NCBI RefSeq assembly: GCF_945859685.1
Contig: NC_079149.1
Span: 85,861,073 to 85,925,072 of the forward strand
From: Eupeodes corollae
Taxonomy: Eukaryota > Arthropoda > Insecta > Diptera > Syrphidae
Direction: 5' to 3'
DNA: 64,000 nt
The position numbers and the translations under genes were made by a program. Position 1 is the first letter of the stretch, and every line of letters begins with the position of its first letter. A model generated the notes under the pieces. The model was given only the letters and a program-made list of their open reading frames with translations. It ran no database searches and was not told where the DNA came from. Positions 24,277-35,262 of this stretch are shown here, one piece after another.

Positions 24277-24381
24277 GCTTAGGAGGAAGCCTCAAGATTC
24301 TTGTGGTATCACAATTGGCCATTAAACTGGCCTAAGTGTGTCCGTTCCATCTTGGACAGCCACTATAACCTAACCTAACCT
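23395..24381 (+). mobile_element. 5'-truncated RNase H LINE, copy 3, with target-site duplication
   Basis: Flanked by AATGCCTAATGA at 23,383-23,394 and 24,382-24,393, a 12-bp target-site duplication. It starts inside the RNase H domain and ends with TAACCTAACCTAACC, the family's 3' tail. It sits inside a Jockey-like LINE. The perfect duplication and the intact frame make it one of the younger insertions here. Presence of RNase H places it near I, R1 or LOA-type LINEs. Confidence 0.88.
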
Positions 24382-24830
24382 AATGCCTAATGACAATTCA
24401 TAAAATTCACCCTTAAGCAATCACATCTTTCCCCCCGAAGTTACACATTGCACGATGTTACCATTCACTCTGTCTGTTCTATTCGTGACCTAGGAGTTAT
24501 TTACGACATTCAGTCAAATTTTTGAGCCCATTTTGATTGTAACAAGGCCAACTTATCTTATTGACTTCAACAACCGTTAGTCTAAGGAATTCTAGAACCC
24601 CTATGTTACTAAATCCCTAAACACCACTTTTGATAGACCTCTTCTCGAACATGCTAGTAAGAACGGTCTACCCGTCGAATCTCTCATTCTTAAAGAATTG
24701 AATCTGTACAACGCAGATTTCTTCGATTTGCACGCCGCGCCGCGGTCCACTTCGGGTGGTAATCCATTCTTACTATCTTATTAGTGGCGGTTCCTGATCA
24801 TGATCTTAGAGTAAGCTACTTTCTTCTAAT

Positions 24831-27800
24831 AGTTTTCAAGAATAATAATTCATTTTATTCAAATTTTTTGCAGCCCGCCCTGAGCTTGCATCGATAAATG
24901 CAGCAAATGTCTCATGATTTTTTTTATTTAAGTAATATCAATATATAATTGGGACTTTAAATAAATGTCAGACAAAGCTATAAACTCTAGCTGTAGGATT
25001 CTATCAGAAATATAATCGCCTAAAATATCAGCAACAGGTTTGATTAAATAATTTTGGAAAGCAGTTGGAAAACTTTAAAAACTGTTGGCGTTTTAACACC
25101 GCACGATTATTTGGAATGTTATGTTGGACACTTAAAGCTTAGTCTTTCCTAGTCTGATTATCCATATGTCAAATGGGAGGCACTTAGCTTGAGTGTTTAT
25201 ATTCTCAACACCCGAGGAACTTCATGCGAAAGAGATACCATAAGAAAGCAAACAAGATCAACAAAAATATTATTTTTTATTTTTGGTCCCAAATTGCTGT
25301 TGGTAATATTATATATTCAATATCGATTTTCGCTAAACGTTCGAATATACTTTCTGTTTCTATACTTATGTGTTGATTTTAAATCTGTAAGACGCCCATT
25401 ATAAGCTTCTCCGAAAACGAAATTGTTAAAAATGGTTTCTTTAATAATTTTTCTATTATGGTCTTTGCTTGAGAAGTACTGGAGATACCATTTTTATTCA
25501 TACCGAAATAAAAGTTCCTATCATGAAAATAATGTATTTTTTTTAAACAAACAAAGAAGACTCTGTTTACAACGACTTATCTAGAAGTCATAGCCTAAAA
25601 CCTTATTCTTAGCTGGTCATAGATTTATGCAATTCAATGAATTAGAAGTCAAACTGAATTTTGTATTGAATACAATTTCAAAATTAAACTTTATACAATT
25701 TTTATTATTTTTTTTTTAAATTGCAAAAGAATTAAAATTGATCCAATGCAGCTGCATAAGTCGTAATGTTTTCTTATTTAGTTTTTTTTTCGCTCTGGCA
25801 GTTTTCAATTTAAAGTCTTATAGTTTTCATTTTTTTAGAACTTATAAAAATAATAAACATTTTGAAAAATCACACTTCAAACTAATTTTTTTTTCGAAAG
25901 CTTTAAATAATTTGTAGTTTTTGAACATTCCATTACTTTTACAATGTTTGAATTGGTATGGAAATATATTAATAGTAATTACAATAAAATATGTGTACAT
26001 ACAAAATAATTGTTCATCAAACATTTAATATTTAACTAACAAAAGAATAGATATTAAAATGCACTCTTGTAAGTCACTTTCCTTCAGCCTAAGAGATGCT
26101 TCCAAACAAAAACTATTCACTTCCTTTATGTTATGAAGAGCACCGCAAAGTCGCAGGTATTCTCTTTGTAAACCAGCTTTTAGCAGGTTATGAGTGTAAC
26201 CCCCCTAATTATAAAGTCTGGATCCGTCCTTGCCTCAAATTTTAAATATTACAAACTATCTGTCGTGTGGTGTTCAAGGGTTTATCGTCAATAATACATA
26301 AAAACAATTCGCTTATAGAAGTAATTTACTTACTCTAAGCTTATTTATTTTTTAACTCTAAATGAAAATAAATTAAAAGTACACTTATTATGGAAGTTTA
26401 AATAAGAAACAAAAAGAAACTTTGTTTTCAAATGAATTTAAAGTACATATATCTACAATTATACATGAAAAAGATTACAGCCAAAAAACATATTCACAGT
26501 ACCAATCGTATATAAATAAAATACAAGCTTTCGAAGAAATAAGTTAAAAGGAAAGAGGTTAATTCGACACTGTGTTTAAGTAAGCGTAAAAGTGTGGTAC
26601 TAATATGAACCTTGCAAGTTCTCCAGTTTTAAGTTTGTTTCTAGAACTAAAGTGAATTGGGATTAAATATGTCATTGCTATTTAGGTCATCCAACTATGA
26701 ATTTTGAATAGAAACTTAAAGTTATCCTAAAACCTAAAGCTTGTGCGTCTGTAATAAAACATTCTCATTTCAAACTAAATGTCCTAATCATACAAAATGC
26801 GTCATTGAAAATAAACCTCCGTCACTCACTAGAAAATAATATTTTAACGCAGTCTGATGACGATAGAAGTCCGCTTGTTTACTCAAATATCTCTTCGATT
26901 GCCTTTTTATTTGAACATCTAATGTCCTAAGTTTTCATAGTTAGGTATAAACGTTATAAACTTTCGCACTTGAATAAAACTTAAATGTGAGCTATGAAAT
27001 TATCAATATTTCTTATTATACCGACTTTATAGGTTCACTTATACCTACATTAAATAATTCTACTTAACGATTCGAAAAATTAATAATGTACCACATCATA
27101 GTCGAGCTCATGGAGCCCAATAAACGATGATATTATTATTCCACTCTTCTCGCATTCGTAGACACATCCTATCCAGCCGCAACTTCCTCTTGAATTCGTA
27201 TCTATTTACCATAGAGACATATGTGTGCCATGCATTGGAAATTACACGCGCTAAATTCACACAGTCACTTCCCACAGGAGATGACATCATTTCGGTCTTT
27301 TTTGTTTTTTTAAGAGACTTTAACATTGAATACTCGAACGAGTGCACAGAAAGTCCCACAAAAGAACGAAGCCGATTATTTCGGGGAATTAACTACCTGG
27401 AAGTGGAAGTTTAAGTAAGTGCAAAAAGAACCAACAAGAACGGAATCTCCTTTCGATCCGCTTTATCGTCTATACGAGTATCGTCATCATCATCATCAGC
27501 GATCAGCCAAGCTATCAACGGATTCAATGTCAAATCGCTGTTAAATGATTTGTAGCAGATCGAGACGAGGATGTTAACTGTCATCATTTGTACAGCAGAA
27601 AACAGAGTTTCTCTAGAAATAATTTTAAGAATTCGATCGCCGCCATGTGATTGTTTGTGATTCACATTATGATTTCTGGTCGGTGGACCATGACGATTGA
27701 GGTTTTGAATGCGGGAAGTAATTCAGGTAAAAAATATTACGGACAATAAGCTTACAAAATGTATCCAAAGCACCAAATAATTGTGCTGTGGGAGAAAATA

Positions 27801-28805
27801 TGCTAATCCCATGTACCTGGTTGCTCTATGAAGTGTAATAATAATTTTTAAGAAAATAGTCCGGTAGAAAGGTCGGAAGATAATTTCTTAGAATACTTTT
27901 AGGTAGATTTCATCAATTTTTAATGAAAAGTTACTAACTCCAATAAAAATGTTAAATTGGAATACAAATAATTAAATCTTTTAATAATTTATTTAATTTA
28001 GTTTTTAACTTAAACTCGCCTTCAGAACGAATATTCTTTCAATACGTACTAAATTGTGGCACTTTCTATTATTACAATTTTATAAAAATAAATAAACAAA
28101 GTCTGGAATAAACTGGAATGTTTTCCAATAAGAGGTTTCATTGAATTTCATGATGTTTAAAACAAAACGTATATTTTTAAGGTAAATTACTGCGTGTTTA
28201 GTTTATTATTATTAAAAAAATATTTATTAGACTAAACTGTAAATGTATAGCCAATACTTTTAACCTAATAGCTACCAGGGCTTCTAGCTGAGTACGACGA
28301 AAAGTAGCTACTTTGAAAAATATGATGTCGTTATAAATTGCCTGCTGCGTGGGCGGTAAGAGGTAATAAGTGTAATAAATCTGACTACATCCCTTCATCC
28401 CCATAGGATTTTTTAGAAAATACAAAGCATTCTGTGGTTAAATGTTTTACCGAAAACTGGATGTAAAGTGTTCAGAGGTGGAATATGGGTGAAGGATCCT
28501 TGTTAAGTAGGTGACAGTGGGTGAGCTGAGTGTGTACAATCCTCAACTTGGTGAAGCATTTGATCATGCTTGCAGGTAAGGATGATAAATATATAGATAG
28601 ACTGCGATCTCGGTTGATAGAAGAGTAGTGGTATTGAGAACAATCCAATATTTTTTGCCTTTTCGCATAAGATCAACTTAGTTTTATTATATATTTCTTT
28701 GTAGGTTAATATTTTTAAATGACATGGTTGCTGTCTAAAGCAGTACTTTTGGTTTCAAGATCACGCGACTTTTTAAAAATTAAACAACTAGATTTGATTT
28801 CAAAA
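24831..28805. other. Long unassigned AT-rich stretch
   Basis: I recognise no gene, element end or tandem array in these 4 kb. Opposed frames at 27,108-27,414 lack motifs. A short (CAT)n tract is at about 27,482-27,498. This may be the largest block of non-repetitive host DNA in the window, but that needs a genome-wide comparison. Confidence 0.45.
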
Positions 28806-28950
28806 TCGGGATAGTAAACAACGGGATTATAAGAAAAGGGATCACAGAAAGCGGAATTATAAACAATCGGGATTGTAAAGAGCAGGATTATAAAAGACGG
28901 GATTTTAAAATCGGGATTTAAAGAAACGGGAATATAAAAACCGGGAACCC
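28806..28950 (+). repeat. Degenerate 13-17 bp tandem repeat, CGGGATTATAAA-type
   Basis: About nine units follow each other, most starting CGGGAT or GGGAT and continuing TATAAA or TGTAAAG: for example CGGGATTATAAGAAAA, CGGAATTATAAACAAT, CGGGATTGTAAAGAG and CGGGAATATAAAAAC. The array ends directly against the 3' part of the next LINE. Confidence 0.8.
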
Positions 28951-30595
28951 AACCCGTTGAATACCTTAAGGGCCAAGGTTTCGATGTTCATTCGCTCGAT
29001 ATGCCTTAGCCATCTTAAGCGTTGTACACGCAGTTTTTTGACTAGTGGCAAGTCAGTGTACATCTCGTATAACTCCTGATTAAATCTTCTCCGCCAGATG
29101 TTACTTTGCCTGTCGACACAAACCGGAACATAGATCGTACGCAGAACCTTCCTTTCGAAGATACCAAGAGATCCTTCATCCGCCTGGGAGAGGTCCATAC
29201 AGCAAGACTAAGATGATTAAAGTTTTTTATAGTGTCTCTTTGGTACTTCGCGATAGGGCCTTATTCATCAACTGCTTACTTAGGCCAAAGAAATAGCGAT
29301 TAGGATAATTCTGCGTTTGATCTCCGCGCTGATGTCATTTGCAGAATTAACAGCGGTACCCAGATAAGCAAATTCGTTTACCACCTCGAAGTTGTACCTG
29401 TCAATTGTCACATTTTGACCAAGTCTGCGGTGTGAAGCGACTCTATTTGACGACAGTAAATACTTCCTTTTGTCCTCGTTAATGTCAAGACCCATTTTCT
29501 TCGCCTCAGACTAGACATAAGAGAAAGCACCCGTCACTGCTCGTTTGGTTCTTCCCATAATGTCGATGCCATCTGCATATCCAAGATATTCATTGGATTT
29601 GACGTGGCTGCTAGTTGGCGGAATTGTTGACTTAATCACCATTAAACAGCTGGTTAAAATGATCTTTACAGATTTTTAGCATTGACTGCGTCTCAACTAC
29701 GGTATTCCCCTCCTCATCTTTGCAGGCTCCATGGTAGCTAGTGAATCCCGTTGTTTTCTTTTTTACTCTTCTATAAAAGCTCCGCACCTTTTTCCTGTTA
29801 AAACATCCTTGAATATCCTCAACTTCACGCTGCTCATCGGCTGTTTTCGGTTCTCATCCCTTCTGTTGTCGACGTAGAGCTGGCGGTAAGATCGTGTCTT
29901 CCTTTGCTGCCACAATCTGTATGCCTCCGTTTAGGCTTTGTTTGCCTGAGCACATTCAGAGTCAAACCAGGGGCTCCTTGGTGGCAGCTGTGAGAAGTCT
30001 AGCACCTCTTTTGCAGCATTCCTAATGGATTGTTTGCAAAGCTGTCAGTGGGTTTCTGGGCACATCTCGTCCGTTGTAGGGTTTCTCGCAAGCTCTAGAG
30101 ATACTCGGTCGGCAAAGGAATTGGCGGTATCCTCCTGCTGCAGTCTTCCAACGTTGAATCTTCTCCTCGAGATTTTTGTTCGCCTAAGAGCTTCCATGGA
30201 TTTTCGTACGTCCAGATTAGCACCAACTAGGTAGTGGTTGGAATCTATGTTGGCTGATCTGTACGTACGAACGCCAAGAGTAGTGTCTTCCGTCAATAGC
30301 AACATGATCGATTTGGTTGCATGTTCGATCATCGGGGGACCGCCAAATACCTTTGTGGATATCTTGGCGAGGGGATCTGGTGCTACTCAACACCATGTTT
30401 TTCTCGGCTAGAAAGTCGATAAGCCTGAGTCCGTTTCCAAATGTTATGTCGGGTAGGCTATGTCTTCCGATTAACGTACCAAAGATGCCTTCTTTACCAA
30501 TTTTGGCGTTAAAATCTGCGAGTAGAATTTTAACATCTTCCTTCTGTTCCGTCGAGGCTTGATCGCTGATAAGACTCAGGTGGTGGAATTTGGCC
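28951..30595 (-). mobile_element. Internally deleted LINE, family B, copy 2
   Basis: Minus-strand order: DVKILLADFNAKIGKEGIFG near 30,510 (endonuclease), CNQIDHVAIDGRH near 30,310, TYRSANIDSNHYLVGANLDV near 30,240, RRRFNVGRLQQED near 30,150, and a pre-RT linker ending in HFNQLFNGD near 29,640. It then jumps straight to YLGYADGIDIMGRTKRAVTG near 29,570. Almost the whole reverse transcriptase is missing, and the catalytic YADD reads YADG. The tail reads MGLDINEDKRKYLLSS, FERKVLRTIY and RVQRLRWLRHIERMN. It cannot transpose on its own. Confidence 0.82.
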
Positions 30596-31020
30596 TTAAT
30601 GCGGATTGTGGAGAAACACTAACAGATGAAAATACATTGTTGTTTGAGTCAAGAATTGCGAAGGAAGTTCTTCGCACTTGGAGCCAGCACGAGAGAAAAT
30701 TGTATAGATATAGTTGCTCGTGGAAATGCTGAAGATATAATAAGTTTATAGTTGAGTCTTTTTTAACCGTGCGAGAAATGTTTTTATAGATTCCCTTGAG
30801 AAAAGCCAAGGTGGGTGATTCTCGAAGTCCCTTTTTTTAATTTTTTAATCTATGCCGATTGATTGGATCTGAAAGCTTTGGGGCTAGCTCTGTTTGCGGC
30901 GTGATAGTGTGGTTTAAGACGTTGAATGTAAGATTTTGCAAGTTTTGTTCAAATATCAAGGTTATTAACCAATTTTCGATAATATAACCGCTTTTGCTAA
31001 ACATTGTTCCTCAAAACTAG
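30596..31020. other. Unassigned DNA
   Basis: No gene or repeat recognised between the LINE remnant and the orphan frame. Confidence 0.4.
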
Positions 31021-31356
31021 ATTAACAATCAAATACAATTTCAACTATGCTTCATTTACCTACTAATAGAAGAAATTTGGATATTATTTATGCTAATAGC
31101 AGGACAAGAACATGCATTTTTTCTAAAAATATGCAAGTTTGCTTTTGTTCAAGGAAATTTGAACGGCGGATTAGAGGCATCAGGAATTGATACGTTTAAG
31201 TATATCCTTGAAAGAGTTTACTGTGCTGTAGATTTATTTGAATTTTTTAAGATAGCAGAGATCGTCTGCGTCAAGAGTGAGGCCAAACTTAAAGATTGCA
31301 AAATAATTAATGAATTTAATGTCATTAAAAAGGAGCTGGAATACGAACCACACTGA
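31021..31356 (+). other. Orphan open frame of 111 codons, unknown
   Basis: The frame is open from after a TAG at 31,018 to a TGA at 31,354; the first ATG is at 31,090. From there it reads MLIAGQEHAFFLKICKFAF, then NGGLEASGIDTFKYILERV, a soluble-looking sequence with even residue use, unlike the low-complexity frames nearby. I do not recognise it. It ends exactly where a copy of the 17-kb dispersed repeat begins (31,331). It could be a remnant exon, a fragment of an element ORF, or chance. Confidence 0.25.
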
Positions 31357-31428
31357 TAACTTGCCATCGTCTTTCGATTATTCTAGAACTTTAGCAAACT
31401 ATTAATAGAATGTATTGTTAATCAATCA

Positions 31429-32801
31429 ATGCAATTACTCAACGAAAGTGTCCTTGATGTAACCGAAGATATAGTATCTTCTGATGACGTTGAATTTGTT
31501 TTAAAAAGACTTAAGACCACAAAATCTCCCGGATTTAATGGAATTAAAAATCTTTTTTTAAAGAATCTTCCAAAAATAGGCATAAGATACCTCAAAAACG
31601 TGTTTAACAATTGTTTCAAAACAGGTTACTTCCCCATAGAGTGGAAAGCAGCCAAAGTCATTCCTATCCATAAGCCAGGAAAAAGTTTCAGCAATCCTTT
31701 TAGTTACAGACCAATTAGTTTGTTGAGTTCATTAAGCAAATGTTTAGAAAAACTTATAAAAAACAAACTCGTTTTGCATATAGATTAATTTGATATCTTG
31801 CCACCAGAACAATTTGGCTTTAGAAGGTATCATAGTACAACTAACCAAATTGACAGAATAACAAAGTTTGTAAGAAATAACTTGTCTTCAGGAAAGAGCA
31901 CAGGAATGGTTCTTTTTGATGTGGAAAAAGCGTTTGACACTGTTTGGCATTAGAGCTTGATTCATAAACTCGTTACCTTGAGATTTCCCTTGTATATTGT
32001 ACAAATTATTTTGTCATTTCTCTCAAACCGAACATTAAAATTCTGTGGTACACTGAAGAAAAACAATAACACCACAGGTCTACCCCAAGGGTCAGTTCTA
32101 GGCCCGTTTTTATATAACATATATACTTACGATTTCCCTAAACTTCAAAATTGTGAAACTGCAATATTTGCTGATAACACTTGCGTTTATTCATCAGATT
32201 CAACTGGTTTTTGCATTGAAACCAACTTGCAATCTGCTCTGAATACTATTCAGATTTATTTCAATAATTGGAAAATAAAAATAAATGCATCAAAGACACA
32301 GGCTTTTTTTTACGAAAAAAAAGGAAACCTTGTTTACTACCATACAATAACCTTCAATTGAACGGAGAGCAAATTGAGTAGAAGTCAAGTGCTAAGTATC
32401 TTGGGGTACACCTGGATAAAACATTGACGTTTAACTTGCACATTCAGCAAACATTAAAAAAGCTGAATATTGTGATAAAAACACTTTATCCTTTTATAAA
32501 TCGCAAGTCTAAAATGAGTGCAGAAAACAAACTAATGATTTTTATGTCTATTTTCCGAAGTATAATTTTCTATGATTCCCCTGTTTGGGGAAAGTGTGCC
32601 AAAACTCATATACACAAATTACAAATAATGCAAAATAAAATATTAAAAGTTATGCTTAATCTGCCGTGGTACTTTTCTACAGAAGAGCTTCATAGAATAG
32701 CAAATATTGATAAGGTTCCTGTAAGAATTTCGAAGTTACAAGACCGTTATATTTTATCGCGTAATTGTTCGGATAACAATTTAATCTCAAACTTAGCTGC
32801 T
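31429..32801 (+). pseudogene. Jockey-type reverse transcriptase, inactive
   Basis: Consecutive blocks: KTTKSPGFNGIKN, FPIEWKAAKVIPIHKPGK, FSYRPISLLSSLSKC (31,429-31,788), then PPEQFGFRRYHSTTNQI, FDVEKAFDTVW, GLPQGSVLGPFLYNIY, and IFADNTCVYSS near 32,170. The catalytic FADD reads FADN, removing the second metal-binding aspartate. In-frame stops after HID (31,786) and after FDTVWH (about 31,953), and a frame change after 32,340, confirm loss of function. The frame at 32,424-32,804 is the C-terminal part, ending NNLISNLAA. Confidence 0.85.
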
Positions 32802-32814
32802 TAAGGTGTTAGTA

Positions 32815-33240
32815 AATTTTTGTTTTCTCTTGATTTATTTATTAATAAATGAATGTTACATTTATCTAATTAACTATTATTTATTTATATACTGATTTTG
32901 TTTTCTCTATTTGTTTCTTGTTATTTATTTATTTGTTTAGGCAATTTATTTAATGGTTTTTAATTTATTAAAATATTTATTTATTAATCTCTGTATTTAT
33001 TTTATCACTTGTTTATTATTTAGTAAAGTTGTTTATTCATGTTTAATTATTTGTTATTTATTTATTTACTTATTTTTATTTATTTATTTTTATTTTTTTT
33101 ATTTATTTATTAATTTATTACTTATTGTCCATTTTTTCATTAATTTATTTAATTTCTCGTTTGTGTTTTATCATTTGCTATTATTTATTTATTTATTTAT
33201 TCTTTAATTTATTATTAATTTATTCATTCTTATAAATTAT
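32815..33240 (+). repeat. Expanded (TTTA)n-type low-complexity tract in the element's 3' region
   Basis: About 400 bp dominated by TTTA and TTTAT repeats, with few Gs. The frame at 32,953-33,207 is an artefact of this composition. The tract lies between the reverse transcriptase stop and the AATAAA at the element's end, so it is an expanded 3' untranslated region. Confidence 0.8.
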
Positions 33241-33900
33241 TATACTTTTTTTCTGTGATACATAAATGTAAACAACATCGTCAGTTTTCTGCTCCCCACT
33301 TCTCTTTTCCTATGAAAAAATTTTAATATCTAATTGAAGGTTTTTTTAGTAACTTTTCCTTCAAAATGTAATAAATCTGTGATATAAATTGAATGCTTGT
33401 TATAATATTTTCAGTAGTAAGGTAGAATGTAAGACACCATATCTCTGTAAATTGTGCAATCTAGGTTTAAATTATAAGAATTTCAGTTACAATAAAGATC
33501 TATCTATCTAACAACCTATTAATATCAACATTTTGTATAAAGTAAAGCAATTGGCTCTCATGATACTTGAGTTGAAAACAATTTGTTATTAGTTTTTTGT
33601 TGTCAATTCAATTTTTCCTAAAACAATAACTAAAAGTTGTCAATAATTTTTTGCATATACTGAAATAAGTTTAATTTCAATATTTGTTTATGTCCACGAG
33701 ATTTTAAGTCGAAAATCAATTTATTCAGTTTTCTCAAAATCTTACAACATTTTAAAAGCTTTATTTTTTGTGAATTGATTTTTTTAAATTTTACTAGTTT
33801 GGTGTTACGTCGCATTATATAATATAAAATTTAATTGAAGTCGCCAGCGTAATTGGTTAATGAGATAAGTATTTACTTCTAAGAACTGTATCTTTTTAGA

Positions 33901-35019
33901 CATGTTTGGATACTGTTTTTTTAATAAAAGGCAATTAGCAATTTACTAGTTGTGTTTAATGTTTACATTTTTGAACTCCCTTATTAAATTGCTTAATACT
34001 TAGCAAATTGCTAGTTAGCAAGTTGTTATGCAAACCTTAAACAATAGGTTGTTTTAAATTTTGCACCAATTACTTTACTGTCAAATGAGCCATCCAAACC
34101 GTTTGATAAATTTATTTCACTTTTTTTCTTTTTAAAAATAAACACTTTTTCCTTAAAGTTTAAATTTATCCATATACATAATTACCAACATGGACCACGC
34201 CGCCGCTCAGTAGACCGGTTGCCCGACATATTATATGAACCATGCGAGCACTTAATATCTGTCAAATGTTTATTACCCTTTTTAATATTAAACAAAATAA
34301 AAAAACAAACTTTTATATTTTCAAGTATATAATGTACCTAAAACAAAATATAAGTAGATAGAGATACGAGTACATATTCTATACCTTCACTTAAAGGCAA
34401 ATGTGCATATGGTCGTTTTGTAAAGGCTTTTTAGGGACAACGACGATGCGCATTTGTATCAACACTTTGGTGAGGACGCCTTTGCAATGCTGAGTTTTGG
34501 TTTCGGTGAATTTAATTCCATGGCACATACTTTAATACTCGTTTGGCGGCTAACTCGTGTACTCAGCCGGCCAGACATACATAATGTTAAGTGCCACTCC
34601 CTCGGTACCCCCATTCTGATCTAACGCCGATATTATCAATAAAGCTACCACCAGTGGAACTCGCGACTTTTGTTCAGGGAAGGATTTGTCCAATACTTAA
34701 ACATTTTTGTATTATTAAACATTAAGTCTGACTTTGTTCTTAAAAACTCTCTCCATGTTTTCTATTTCGTAAATTGAGGCTGAATTAAATAAGAACTGAA
34801 GGAAAGGTGTTTGTTCGTAGATCATGGTGCAACTATGCGTTAGTATTGGCGTGCAACAGATGGCGCTATATTTGTTGACACTTACTTTTTGAAAAGTAAC
34901 AATGAAATATTACAGCAGCTTATGAGTGTCAGAAATGAATCACAACAAAGGAAAGTTCAACATAACTTGAAATGAAATGCGAAACAGTTTATGAATCTGT
35001 ATACAAATAAATTAAATAG
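33901..35019. other. Unassigned DNA
   Basis: No gene recognised. A more GC-balanced stretch at 34,390-34,680 may be single-copy, but no open frame of note occurs. Confidence 0.4.
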
Positions 35020-35262
35020 CGCAACAGTCCGTTGTGAACGAGGGCCTAGTGACTTACAACTCTCAACCATTCCTGTGTGCGAGTAATGTTGTCAGAAATG
35101 AAGAAGACCTACAATATTAGATGAATACGAACGGCTTATTTGAGAAATCACTTTTCATGACAAGAATTGGTTTTGGAGGATATATCAATTCCTCGCTAGC
35201 AGGGTTTGAACCCAAGACCTCTGGCAAGACAGTCCCACGCATTAAACACCACTAGGGGTATG
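35020..35262 (-). mobile_element. tRNA-derived SINE, copy 4
   Basis: The tRNA-like head lies at the high-coordinate end. The plus strand reads GCAGGGTTTGAACCCAAGAC, whose complement TGGGTTCAAACCC is a good B box. The body keeps GAACGGCTTATTTGAGAAA and CATGACAAGAATTGG. The 3' end is complementary to GCGCAACAGTCCGTTGTG. Confidence 0.85.

Larger units (their letters stand above)
23095..24830 (+). mobile_element. Jockey-like LINE reverse transcriptase fragment, interrupted
   Basis: The first part (23,095-23,382) reads TEFSKAFDKI, PIFISWLSSYL and, after frameshifts, a GVPQG-like block. The second part (24,394-24,830) reads YTLHDVTIHSVCSIRDLGVIY and later RIESVQ and RFLRFA, the C-terminal region of this LINE type. 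The two parts are consecutive once the inserted RNase H LINE and one copy of its 12-bp target duplication are set aside. Many stops are present. Weak similarity may continue to about 24,920. Confidence 0.72.
31408..33515 (+). mobile_element. 5'-truncated Jockey-type LINE with target-site duplication
   Basis: Flanked by CTATTAATA at 31,399-31,407 and 33,516-33,524. It contains most of the reverse transcriptase and ends with AATAAAGATC followed by a (TCTA)n tail. It belongs to the same family as the element at 53.1-56.9 kb; shared blocks include TLYPFINRKS and KLQIMQNKILK versus KLQISQNKILK. The endonuclease and ORF1 are missing. Confidence 0.85.
31331..33900 (+). repeat. Second copy of the 17-kb dispersed repeat, split by a Jockey element
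   Basis: The left end (31,331-31,398) matches 17,363-17,410: GGAGCTGG, AACCACACTGATAACTT, and TCTTTCGATT. The right part (33,525-33,900) matches internal and right blocks of the long copy: TTGTCAATTCAATTTTTCC, GTCGAAAATCAATTT, and TTTGGTGTTACGTCGCATTATATAATATAAAATTTAATTGAAGTC-like sequence. The tandem array is mostly absent. The two parts are separated by the Jockey element at 31,408-33,515. Confidence 0.65.

Noticed and set aside
24365..24382. Interstitial telomere made of CCTAA repeats
   Set aside because: Only three units, and the same short tail ends other copies of the same LINE, so it is the element's tail.
27108..27414. Opposed frames of 83 and 95 codons
   Set aside because: Neither has a motif and they overlap almost fully, so I cannot support either as a gene.
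32953..33207. 84-codon hydrophobic frame that looks like a membrane protein
   Set aside because: It is the translation of a (TTTA)n tract in a LINE 3' region.
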